Notes under the pieces: model-generated
Databases searched by the model: none
What the model was told of the DNA's origin: nothing
The model's input: the letters and a program-made list of their open reading frames with translations, nothing else
Origin: Quisquiliibacterium transsilvanicum
Lineage (GTDB): Bacteria; Pseudomonadota; Gammaproteobacteria; Burkholderiales; Burkholderiaceae_E
NCBI RefSeq assembly: GCF_014202215.1
Contig: NZ_JACHGB010000002.1
Span: 186,001 to 250,000, forward strand
Direction of reading: 5' to 3'
DNA: 64,000 nucleotides
Shown here: positions 43,340 through 50,396 of the stretch, one piece after another
Layout: each line of letters opens with the position of its first letter
How positions within the stretch are numbered: the stretch's first letter is position 1
Program-made: the position numbers and the translations under genes

Positions 43340-43603
43340 GGCTCGCGCACCCTGGCGCAATGGACCGCGCCGAGCGGTCTACGCGCCGTGCCATCCGCAT
43401 GTTGGCTACAAGTACCGCCTGGCCCGGGCGTCGACGGGGTCTGCGTCCTGCGCTACGGTAACGAGGTCGGCAAAGGCGATCACAGGCATTTCGGCGCAAC
43501 CGAGACCGAGTGCGTGTTCAGCACGCCCGAGGCGCTCATCGCCGACTTCGAGCGCGGCATTGCGAGGTGGAACCGTGAAAACAGTGATTCTCGAGGTCCG
43601 TGA
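43340..43603 (+). pseudogene. TumE-like toxin, frameshifted
   Basis: YKYRLA (43407-43424) continues as VDGVCVLRYGNEVGKGDHRH-FG only after a one-base loss near 43425-43429. The upstream part reads WTAPSGLRAVPSA in yet another frame, and no start is left. Order, spacing and overlap with the next gene match an intact TumE/TumA module such as the one at 39.3-40 kb. Confidence 0.75.
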
Positions 43604-43922
43604 GCCGGGCGAAGCGCTTGCCGGGTTCGCGCGAGCGTGGCGAGACGGCAAGGCAGCGCGTTCAGCGCGAATCAGCTTTGCTTCGCCGGAACTCCTCTGG
43701 AAGGTGCTGACCGCGAAGCGCTGGGAGTTGCTCAAGGCGCTGTGTGGTGCAGGGCCGGTCTCGATACGGGAGGCAGCGCGGCGGGTCCACCGTGATGTCA
43801 AGGCCGTTCATGGCGACGTCACGGCTCTGCTGAATTCGGGGGTGCTGGAGCGCGCCGAGGGCGGCGCAATCGTGTTTCCCTACGAGGCCGTGAAGGTCGA
43901 GTTCACGTTGCAGGCCGCATGA
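43575..43922 (+). CDS. TumA-type helix-turn-helix antitoxin (second copy)
   Basis: A 115-residue wHTH protein: ISFASPELLWKVLTAKRWEL, GAGPVSIREAARRVHRDVKA and LLNSGVLERAEGGAIVFPYE. The layout matches the TumA at 39.3 kb, though the sequences differ widely. GTG 43575 (VKTVILEVREPGEA) is the start. The frame is intact and overlaps the 3' end of the broken toxin by 29 bases. Confidence 0.82.
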   Translation: MKTVILEVREPGEALAGFARAWRDGKAARSARISFASPELLWKVLTAKRWELLKALCGAGPVSIREAARRVHRDVKAVHGDVTALLNSGVLERAEGGAIVFPYEAVKVEFTLQAA

Positions 43923-43925
43923 GCC

Positions 43926-44050
43926 TCAGGACTCGTCCGATGTCCGGGGCGGCGGGACATCGTCCAGGCGCTTTGCCATCCGAGTCTGCCAGCCCGGACC
44001 CGTTGCTCGCCAACGCGCGATCACCTTGGGCGGAAGCCGCAAGCTGATCA
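43926..44050 (-). pseudogene. BrnA antitoxin remnant, duplicate of the 46.2-46.5 kb gene
   Basis: On the minus strand about 41 codons read ISLRLPPKVIARWRATGPGW-QTRMAKRLDDVPPP and stop. The DNA closely matches 46217-46340, the 3' part of the intact BrnA gene, with few differences. The 5' two thirds are gone; the AbiEii gene begins there. Confidence 0.75.
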
Positions 44051-45139
44051 CGCAGGAGTGTTCCGCCGGGCTGACGAGGGTGCGTGCGCACCCGGAACGG
44101 TCGATGGCATCGAAGCTGGATCAAATGCGCTGTTGGCCCGCCTCTCCAGCTCTGCGCAGGCCTGCATCAGGGTGTCGAATGCCAGCGCATCTCCGACCAT
44201 GAGCTGATCTTCGAGCATGCGCGCGTAGTCAGCGGCAAGCGCATCGCGCGCGGCGTCTTCGGGCACTAGATGCAAGGCGCCTTCCGTGGCTGCAAAGTAG
44301 TCGATGGTCTTGCCCTCGGCGTCCTTTTCGCTGAAGAAGCGCGACTTGTGTTCCGCGACGGCACGAGCGACCACCCGGTCTTCGATCACCGCGCTGAAGC
44401 GCGGGTTGCGCGCGATGGCTGCCAGGTCGTGCCAGTGCCGCGCGAAGCGTTCGCCTCGAATCCGCCGTTGAGCGCAGAACACATGCGCGGCGGTGGCCTT
44501 CTCCCAGAACGTGCGGGCAACGCTCATGACGAGGGGCGACGCAGAGGGAAACGTTACGCCTTCCACTTGCCCGTCCATCTCGCAGGTGACGGGAACTACC
44601 TGATGCGGCTCGCCGGTCGCGCGTCCGCCGAACTCCAGCGTGACGACGGGCGAGACGTACCCGGTACCCTGCGCGACTGCAGGGTAGTGGAGCAGCAGCG
44701 TGTCGCGCTCGGCACCTGTGAGCTCGAGCCTTGCGTCCAACCTGGCGTCCTGCAGCGCCGCTTCGAGGATCGGGACCACGCTCGTGGCGATCCATTCGGG
44801 CAACCGATCACGGACGGCCTTGGTCCATCTGCTTGCCTGGCTCCGGTTCGCCGGCAGGAACTCGTCGCCACGAGTGAGGTCCGCGATCAGCTTCCGGATG
44901 TCGTAGGTGAGGTCGATGTCCTCCGAGAACCGGTCGATGATCTTGTACGCCTTCGAAAGCGACGTCCCTCCCTTGAAGGTCAGGTCGGCGGCGAGCGGCG
45001 AGTCGAACAGCGCGCCGAGCGCCCACACGACCCAGGCATCCTTCTCGAGCAGATGCGTCGGCCGTCCGGTGTTCTCGCGCGCCTGCTCCAGGACTTCGAC
45101 CTGGTCTCGCCTGCTGAGCGCGAGGTAGCGCTCAGCCAC
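44048..45139 (-). CDS. abiEii: AbiEii/AbiGii nucleotidyltransferase toxin
   Basis: A 363-residue nucleotidyltransferase. The catalytic block FKGGTSLSKAYKIIDRFSED-IDLTY holds the GGTS and DxD residues; EFGGRATGEPHQVVPVTCEM and FWEKATAAHVFCAQRRIRGE are typical of AbiEii. The family blocks growth during phage infection by modifying tRNA. It overlaps abiEi by eight bases on the same strand. The last ~25 residues run into the BrnA remnant and may not be original. Confidence 0.92.
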   Translation of the reverse strand: MAERYLALSRRDQVEVLEQARENTGRPTHLLEKDAWVVWALGALFDSPLAADLTFKGGTSLSKAYKIIDRFSEDIDLTYDIRKLIADLTRGDEFLPANRSQASRWTKAVRDRLPEWIATSVVPILEAALQDARLDARLELTGAERDTLLLHYPAVAQGTGYVSPVVTLEFGGRATGEPHQVVPVTCEMDGQVEGVTFPSASPLVMSVARTFWEKATAAHVFCAQRRIRGERFARHWHDLAAIARNPRFSAVIEDRVVARAVAEHKSRFFSEKDAEGKTIDYFAATEGALHLVPEDAARDALAADYARMLEDQLMVGDALAFDTLMQACAELERRANSAFDPASMPSTVPGAHAPSSARRNTPA

Positions 45140-45737
45140 GAAGCGCCGCCTCGCCGATTGCCCTTGCCATCCAGGAGGGCAGGGTGGCGCGCGAGGAAGT
45201 CAGCACCTGCCAGTCGGAAGGCGGAAGCCTCCGCCGCAGGGTGGCCAACGATTCCCTCACGTGGGTTGGTCCCATCCAGGCCAGGGCGCGGATGGCCGCA
45301 CCGGCCTGGCTCGAGCCCAGGGCCATCATCCATCCAGGCGCGTGCTTGACCGTGATCTCGGAGCGCCCGAGCTTGATGCTGCGCGTGCGACCGGACGTCA
45401 GGTAGACAAGGCGAATGGGTACCTGCTGCGTCAGCCCCAGCGCGTTGGCAGCGTTCGCACCATGGGTCGTGATGACATCGCCGCTCCGGCTGGCCAAGGC
45501 GCCGACCACTTTCTCGGGTGCCGGTGCCCGTGTTCCGAAGCGACTGGACACTGGCGAGACATACGAGCCCCGTGCAACGCGCAACAGCCTGCCCTGCCGG
45601 GTGAGCCGGGAGAACGCCTGATCGACGGCGGCACGGCTTCCCAGGTGGAGGAACTCCTTGGGCGATAGCACGCCTCCCTCGGGAAGGGATCGGGCATGCG
45701 ACAGGATGGTTTCGGGCAGGGTGCTGGTTGCTGGCAT
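45132..45737 (-). CDS. abiEi: AbiEi antitoxin (winged helix)
   Basis: A 201-residue protein: LPEGGVLSPKEFLHLGSRAA-VDQAFSRLTRQGRLLRVARG is the winged-helix DNA-binding half, and the rest (VITTHGANAANALGLTQQVP, IRLVYLTSGRTRSIKLGRSE) is the AbiEi antitoxin domain. It represses its own operon and counteracts AbiEii. ATG 45737 lies at the edge of a perfect 10-bp inverted repeat. Confidence 0.9.
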   Translation of the reverse strand: MPATSTLPETILSHARSLPEGGVLSPKEFLHLGSRAAVDQAFSRLTRQGRLLRVARGSYVSPVSSRFGTRAPAPEKVVGALASRSGDVITTHGANAANALGLTQQVPIRLVYLTSGRTRSIKLGRSEITVKHAPGWMMALGSSQAGAAIRALAWMGPTHVRESLATLRRRLPPSDWQVLTSSRATLPSWMARAIGEAALRG

Positions 45738-45769
45738 AATGTCAGAAGAATAACAGTGTTTCTGACATT
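45738..45769 (-). promoter_or_regulatory. Operator of the AbiE operon
   Basis: AATGTCAGAA-N12-TTCTGACATT, perfect 10-bp arms directly upstream of abiEi. Known AbiEi proteins repress by binding inverted repeats in their promoter, so this is a strong candidate site. Confidence 0.72.
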
Positions 45770-45908
45770 TAGCTTGTAGCCTGGAGAGATTCGTCAGTGC
45801 AGGAATTGCAGCGCTACCGCCCAGGCCGATCATCGGCGAGGTCGAGGGGAGACCAAATGAGGTAGCGGGCCCCTTGTTGGGGCGAGATGGCAAGGCTACG
45901 GAGGAATG

Positions 45909-46214
45909 TCAGGCCGCTGGCAAGTTGAGCTTTCTGACGCCCTGCAGGTCGACGTGTTGGCGGGCCAGCCGAAGATCACGTGCACTCTGCATGGCGAGCC
46001 AGCTCTCCGGGCTGCGTCCGATCGCCTTGGACAGGCGCAACGCCATCTCCGGCCTGACCCGGCTGTTCCCGTTGAGCACACGATTCAGCGTGGACGGGGC
46101 AACCCCGAGCTTTTCCGCCAGCACGCGGACGCTGATCCCATTGGGCTCGAGATAGACGCCGGAGATGAACTCGCCAGGGTGGGGCGGATTGTGCATGCGC
46201 GGATTCATGATCAT
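45909..46214 (-). CDS. HigA-family antitoxin without a HigB
   Basis: A 101-residue HigA-type XRE protein: MHNPPHPGEFISGVYLEPNG, VRVLAEKLGVAPSTLNRVLN and MALRLSKAIGRSPESWLAMQ are standard. HigB usually lies just upstream; instead its start overlaps the stop of a BrnA gene (TGATG). ATG 46208 is an equally likely start. An antitoxin-antitoxin pair of two different families is unusual. Confidence 0.9.
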   Translation of the reverse strand: MIMNPRMHNPPHPGEFISGVYLEPNGISVRVLAEKLGVAPSTLNRVLNGNSRVRPEMALRLSKAIGRSPESWLAMQSARDLRLARQHVDLQGVRKLNLPAA

Positions 46215-46507
46215 CAGAATTTATCCGAAGTCTGGGGCGGCGGGACATCCTCCAGGCGCTTTGCCATGCGCGTCTGCCAGCCCGGACCCGTTGCTCGCCA
46301 CCGTGCGATCACCTCGGGCGGAAGCCGCAAGCTGATCAGCTGCTTGGGATTCGGCGACCGCGGGCGGCCGGCCTTCTTGAAGACGGCGCGGCCGAGCATT
46401 TCGTCGGTGAGTGCGGGGAGTTCGTCGTACTCCTCGGGCTTGATCGCATGCGAGTCGACGCGCTTGAGATCAGAACCCAAGGTACGGCGCGAGGCGGGTT
46501 TGCTCAC
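46214..46507 (-). CDS. BrnA-type antitoxin without a BrnT
   Basis: A 97-residue protein: SDLKRVDSHAIKPEEYDELP-ALTDEMLGRAVFKKAGRPRS and QLISLRLPPEVIARWRATGP-GWQTRM match BrnA, an RHH antitoxin that normally follows BrnT. No BrnT frame lies upstream (46508-46770 has no supported gene). The nearest BrnT is at 53128-53436, where an XRE protein serves in the partner position. The 3' part is duplicated at 43926-44050. Confidence 0.85.
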   Translation of the reverse strand: MSKPASRRTLGSDLKRVDSHAIKPEEYDELPALTDEMLGRAVFKKAGRPRSPNPKQLISLRLPPEVIARWRATGPGWQTRMAKRLEDVPPPQTSDKF

Positions 46508-46771
46508 GATCGTTGGCCTTTCTCATGCTGAACCCGAAACGCTCCGAGCCGTGCTGCGTACAGCCAATGGCTGGCATGCGCCTGGTAGATGGTCTCGATA
46601 ATTAATGTATCTACGGAAATATGAGCGCGCAAGCCCCTACCAAGCACAGGAGATGCTTCGTCCATCCTGACCACGGGGGCAGGCGGCGGGAATGCACCGA
46701 ACGGTCTAGTGCCGCGTGAAATCCTCGAGCCTCGACGTAAACTTGAGCTTCGGCCTTGAAGGAGCAGCCCC

Positions 46772-47002
46772 ATGTCCACCTTGCTCGACGAACTCTCGAA
46801 GAAAGCTCAAACGCTCAGTGTTGAAGAACGAGCGCAGCTTGCTCAAGAGCTGCTCGAGTCGGTCGAGCGTGACGCTGATCCCGACGTTCAGGCTGCGTGG
46901 GAAGTCGAGATCGCGGGGCGCATTGCGAAGTACGAACGGGGAGAGGCCAAGCTCATTCCCGCGGAGGAGGTCTTTGCAGCTGCACGTCGCCTCACGCGGT
47001 GA
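46772..47002 (+). CDS. Addiction-module antitoxin (TIGR02574-like)
   Basis: A 76-residue helical protein: LLDELSKKAQTLSVEERAQL-AQELLESVERDADPDVQAAW, ending RIAKYERGEAKLIPAEEVFA. This is the small antitoxin type that precedes ParE/RelE toxins. GGAG lies before ATG 46772. Its stop overlaps the toxin GTG (GTGA). Confidence 0.87.
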   Translation: MSTLLDELSKKAQTLSVEERAQLAQELLESVERDADPDVQAAWEVEIAGRIAKYERGEAKLIPAEEVFAAARRLTR

Positions 47003-47292
47003 AGCCGGTCCGCTTCCTCGAGGAAGCGCAGGACGAGCTCCTCGAACAGATTTCGTACTACCAGGATCGTGAGAGGGGCCTTGGCGATCGGTTTCGCGAC
47101 TCAGTTGAGGCGGCAGCGGCAATTGCATCCGCGCATCCGAAGCTTGGGTCACCTTGGAAGCTGCGAACGCGGCGCGTCTTTCTCAGGGGCTTCCCGTTCT
47201 CTGTCGTGTATCGCACTGAAGCCGACGAAGTTGTCGTCTTCGCGGTTGCGCACTTCAAGCGCCGGCCAACCTACTGGCGCAGCCGGAAGTGA
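46999..47292 (+). CDS. ParE/RelE-superfamily toxin
   Basis: A 97-residue protein: VRFLEEAQDELLEQISYYQD, a two-helix N-terminus, then FRDSVEAAAAIASAHPKLGS and RRVFLRGFPFSVVYRTEADE-VVVFAVAHFKRRPTYWRSR, a complete ParE C-terminus. GTG 46999 overlaps the antitoxin stop. Unlike the three toxins just to its left, it is undamaged. Confidence 0.88.
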   Translation: MKPVRFLEEAQDELLEQISYYQDRERGLGDRFRDSVEAAAAIASAHPKLGSPWKLRTRRVFLRGFPFSVVYRTEADEVVVFAVAHFKRRPTYWRSRK

Positions 47293-47378
47293 CGGGCGGT
47301 GGCGCGGGTCGATGCCATGGCGAGAACCGCTGGCGGCTGTAGGGTGGTGTCGTGAAGGCTATCGGACAAATTGCGCCT

Positions 47379-47400
47379 TATCGCCAATGGTTGGGCGATA
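47379..47400. repeat. Inverted repeat TATCGCC-N8-GGCGATA
   Basis: A perfect 7-bp inverted repeat between the RelE toxin gene and the regulatory region at 47.4 kb. It may be a weak terminator or an operator; nothing decides between them. Confidence 0.4.
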
Positions 47401-47450
47401 GCCGCTGGTCGATATCTCGCCTTCGAGTATCCAGATCAAGGATTTATATC

Positions 47451-47482
47451 GACCACGACTGTCGCGGACCACGACTGTCGCG
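47451..47482 (+). repeat. Two tandem 16-bp repeats abutting a -35 box
   Basis: GACCACGACTGTCGCG occurs twice back to back without a spacer. Each copy holds the palindrome CGAC-T-GTCG. The second ends one base before the -35 hexamer TTGACA. A 9-bp inverted repeat GGTCGATAT/ATATCGACC (47407-47454) overlaps the first copy. This is a typical position for an activator or repressor. Confidence 0.7.
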
Positions 47483-47483
47483 G

Positions 47484-47511
47484 TTGACACCCTGCCTCCC
47501 ATCCGTAGAAT
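47484..47511 (+). promoter_or_regulatory. Strong sigma-70 promoter for the MoxR/VWA/SAM-synthetase locus
   Basis: A consensus TTGACA (47484-47489), a 16-base spacer and TAGAAT (47506-47511). Transcription would start near 47518, directly before a structured leader. Confidence 0.8.
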
Positions 47512-47517
47512 TGACGT

Positions 47518-47651
47518 CGTCATCAAGAGTCGGGCTGACGCCCGCACCAACCTGCCTCCCGGGGCAAGGTGGTCTGCCAAGTGCGATGCGGCCCTCACGG
47601 GCAACCAAGCCGGCAAGCGTCAGCCCTCCTCGAACGGAGGGCTTCGCATTT
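47518..47651 (+). ncRNA. Riboswitch-like structured leader with alternative terminator
   Basis: GGGCTGACGC (47532-47541) and GCGTCAGCCC (47617-47626) are perfect 10-base complements closing a ~95-base domain. Inside, ACCAACCTGCC and GGCAAGGTGGT nearly pair around TCCCGG, and GCCC-TCAC-GGGC forms a small hairpin. The 3' strand of the closing stem shares AGCCC with a second hairpin, AGCCCTCC-N6-GGAGGGCT (47622-47643), followed by TTCGCATTT. Only one of the two can form, the plan of a transcription-terminating riboswitch. I do not recognise the class. Confidence 0.55.
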
Positions 47652-47838
47652 CTGGATCCCGCTTCGCATCGAGCACGGCACCCGCCGATGCGCCGACCTT
47701 GCGGATCCAGCTGCGCGCAACCCTCCAGATCGACCCGGGCGTGGCCTGCCCGTCACCTGCGTGACGAATCGGCCAGGGGGATTTGATCCGGCTTGCGGCC
47801 CCTGACATCGCGTCGAAGCCGCTAAACAGGAGATGCCA

Positions 47839-48015
47839 ATGACCGAGCTTCGCCGTTTCCGTCCGCGCCTGGCGCGGCGTCCGTCCGCCGCGGCGGCCCC
47901 GTTCTGCTTCGAGCGGGCTTCCCTCGAACTCTTCGCGCGTCGGCGCCGGCCCACGGGCGTGCAGTCGCGGCCGCCCGCAGCGCCGCCGTGCCTGCGGGCC
48001 GAGGGCGCTGTGTAG
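47839..48015 (+). CDS. Small Arg/Pro-rich ORF (58 residues), first in the operon
   Basis: MTELRRFRPRLARRPSAAAA continues with FCFERASLELFARRRRP and an Ala-Pro tail. A good AGGAG lies six bases before ATG 47839. No family is recognised. It could be a leader peptide or a small operon protein; high GC alone can also keep such a frame open. About 190 bases with no other gene follow before the ATPase. Confidence 0.4.
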   Translation: MTELRRFRPRLARRPSAAAAPFCFERASLELFARRRRPTGVQSRPPAAPPCLRAEGAV

Positions 48016-48204
48016 CACCGTCACACGGCGCGCATCCAGGGCCGTTCGCCCCGGATGCGCCCGCGCGGGAGCCTGTCCCGCTTCAACAGGCGCCGCCGAT
48101 TTACGACCACTTGCGGGCGGCAAACAAGTGCAGCTAAAGCGTCGGTGGCCACTCTCGTCCTGGCCCGCCGCGCGCGGGAACCTGGACGAAGAAGGAATCA
48201 TCCG

Positions 48205-49761
48205 ATGGCCACCAGGAAAGCCCCTGCGGGGCGCACCCTATCCGCGCGAATGCGGGCGGCTCCAGCCTGCCCCGCAGGCGACCCGACGCCCTCGCTGCTC
48301 GAAGGCCTCGGTCTCGTCGGCCTCGCCGGCATCGAGCCGGTGGTGCTGGCCGCGCTGGCCACCGAGACGCCGCTGCTGCTGGTCGGCGCGCACGGCAGCG
48401 CCAAGAGCCTGCTGCTGGAGCGCCTGGCCATCGCGCTGGGCTTGGTCTGGCGCCACTACAACGCGGCGCTGGTCAATTACGACGATCTCATCGGCTATCC
48501 GCTGCCCGACGAGCACGGCGGCCTGCGCTTCGTGCCCACGCCGGCCTCCATCTGGGAGGCGGAGGCGGTGTTCGTCGACGAGATCTCGCGCGCCCGCGTC
48601 GACATGCAGAACCGGCTCTTCCCCATCATCCACGAGCGCCGGGTGCAGGGCATGGCGCTGCCGCGGCTGCGCCACCGCTGGGCGGCGATGAACCCGCCGA
48701 TGCCGCGCGACGCGGAGCCCGACGGCGAGCACTACGCCGGCAGCCAGCCGCTCGACCTGGCGCTGGCCGACCGCTTCGCCTGGCACGTGCCGATGCCCGA
48801 CTGGCGCGGGCTCTCCGAGGCCGAGCAGGAGCGCATCATCCGCGCCGACCCCGAGCCCGGCGCGCCCGACGGCGCTGCGCTGCGCCGCTGCCTGGACGAG
48901 GCGCGCGCGCTGCTGCCGGCGGTGCAGGCGAGATGGTCCGCGCCGGCGGCGCGCTACGTGCGCATCCTGTGCGGGCTGCTGGAGACCGCCGGCGTGCGGC
49001 TGAGCGCGCGGCGCGCGGGCGTGCTGCTGCGCAACCTGCTCGCGGTGCACGCGGTGCGGCTGTCCGCGCCCGGTGTGGTCGCCGGTGCCGCTGAATCCGC
49101 CGGTGCCGCGTCAGGTGCGGACACCGACGACTTGATGTCGGACTCCGCGTGGCTGGCCCTGTCGCACGCGCTGCCGCTGGCCGCCTGCGGCCTGCCGGTG
49201 AACGCCGGGGCGCTGCTGGCCGCGCACCGCGAGGCCTGGGGCCTGGCCGCGGTGCGGCCGGACGATCCGCGCGCCGCGGTGCTCACCGAGCGCGATCCTG
49301 CGCGCCGGGTGCAGCTGGCGCTGCGCTGCGGCGGCCTCGAGGACGGCGAGCTCACCGCGATCGTGGTGGACGCGCTGTCGCAGCTGCCCGCCGGCGCCTG
49401 CCACGCGCTGGCCGAGTGGCTGCTCGAGACCGGGGCGGTGGCGCGCCTGAGTGTGGTCGCGGCCGACGAGGCGGGCGCGCGCTATCGCGTGCTGGTGGCG
49501 CCGGATCCGCTGGACATCAGGACGCGTGCGGGCAGCCCGCAGTGGCGGCTGTGGAAGGGGCTGGAGCCAAGGCTGGCGCGGCTGGATCCGAAGGACCCGG
49601 TGGACGTGCGGCTGGCCAACCTGATCGTGCACCTGTTCCGCGAGGGGGCGCTGGGCGACGACCGCGAAGCGGAGCCGGTGGTGGAGGCGTATCGAGGCAC
49701 GCGGGAGCGGCTGGGGGTCGAGGGAAGGCGCATCCCCGGCGTGCATGAGGCGCACCCATGA
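48205..49761 (+). CDS. MoxR-family AAA+ ATPase
   Basis: A 518-residue ATPase. P-loop GAHGSAKSLLLERLA starts at residue 61, with Walker B AVFVDEISRA (D125-E126) and the sensor region HRWAAMNPPMPRD. An insertion between core motifs names a target (YNAALVNYDDLIGYPLPDEH), typical of MoxR/RavA-type remodellers. The C-terminal ~250 residues are helical. MoxR ATPases act on a partner VWA protein; one lies two genes downstream. AAGGAA precedes ATG 48205 and its stop overlaps the next gene (ATGA). Confidence 0.88.
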   Translation: MATRKAPAGRTLSARMRAAPACPAGDPTPSLLEGLGLVGLAGIEPVVLAALATETPLLLVGAHGSAKSLLLERLAIALGLVWRHYNAALVNYDDLIGYPLPDEHGGLRFVPTPASIWEAEAVFVDEISRARVDMQNRLFPIIHERRVQGMALPRLRHRWAAMNPPMPRDAEPDGEHYAGSQPLDLALADRFAWHVPMPDWRGLSEAEQERIIRADPEPGAPDGAALRRCLDEARALLPAVQARWSAPAARYVRILCGLLETAGVRLSARRAGVLLRNLLAVHAVRLSAPGVVAGAAESAGAASGADTDDLMSDSAWLALSHALPLAACGLPVNAGALLAAHREAWGLAAVRPDDPRAAVLTERDPARRVQLALRCGGLEDGELTAIVVDALSQLPAGACHALAEWLLETGAVARLSVVAADEAGARYRVLVAPDPLDIRTRAGSPQWRLWKGLEPRLARLDPKDPVDVRLANLIVHLFREGALGDDREAEPVVEAYRGTRERLGVEGRRIPGVHEAHP

Positions 49762-50396
49762 ACGAGCCCGCTTCCCTGCTGCACAACATCGGCGGCCCCT
49801 CGTCGACCTTCATCCGCTGGAACGGCCTCGCCGGCGCCACGTCGTCCGGCCTCGAGCGGTCCGGCAGCGCGCCGGCCGCCGGTGCGCACGGCCCAGCCGA
49901 CGCGCCGCCCACCGGCAGCTGGCTGCACTGTCGCCACCACCGAGTCGCGGCCGACGGCGCCGACGCGGACGCCGACTGGAACCGCTGCACCGAGCTACTC
50001 GAGCTCGCACGCCCCGGCCACGGCCTGCGCGAACCCCAGGCCCGCCGCGCGCTGCTGGAGCTGATGGACGCGCACCTGCGCGAGCTCGACTGGCCGTCGC
50101 TGCTGGTCTGCAGCACCGACGGCTTCGTCGGCGTCCACCCGAACGAAGCGCTGGTGCTGGACCACCCGCTCACCGTCTTCGTCGCGCTGGGCAAGTGCAT
50201 CGGCTCGCTGTGGATGCGCGATCGCCCCTGGTGCCTGGCGCCGCTGAACACGCCGACTGTGGTGCGTGCAGCCGGCGCCCGCGCCGGCCAGGCGCAAGAC
50301 GCGCAATGGAGCTGCCGGCTGTGGTTCCCCGAAGACGTGCCCGGACACCTGCTGCAGCCCGTGCGCGCCGGAGTCGAACGAAAGGGGATGCGATGA
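49758..50396 (+). CDS. Uncharacterised operon protein
   Basis: I do not recognise this 212-residue protein. After a Gly/Ser/Ala-rich stretch (30-55) it has GSWLHCRHHRVAADGADADA, a helix ELMDAHLRELDWPSLLVCST-DGFVGVHPNEA and LWMRDRPWCLAPLNTPTVVR. No membrane segment. Four-base overlaps (ATGA) on both sides show it is translated with the MoxR ATPase and the VWA protein, probably as part of the same complex. Confidence 0.75.
   Translation: MNEPASLLHNIGGPSSTFIRWNGLAGATSSGLERSGSAPAAGAHGPADAPPTGSWLHCRHHRVAADGADADADWNRCTELLELARPGHGLREPQARRALLELMDAHLRELDWPSLLVCSTDGFVGVHPNEALVLDHPLTVFVALGKCIGSLWMRDRPWCLAPLNTPTVVRAAGARAGQAQDAQWSCRLWFPEDVPGHLLQPVRAGVERKGMR

Noticed and set aside
46504-46779. Minus-strand frame upstream of brnA considered as the missing BrnT or HigB
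   Set aside because: The translation has none of the BrnT (FEWD, ARKA) or HigB motifs and crosses the likely promoter region.
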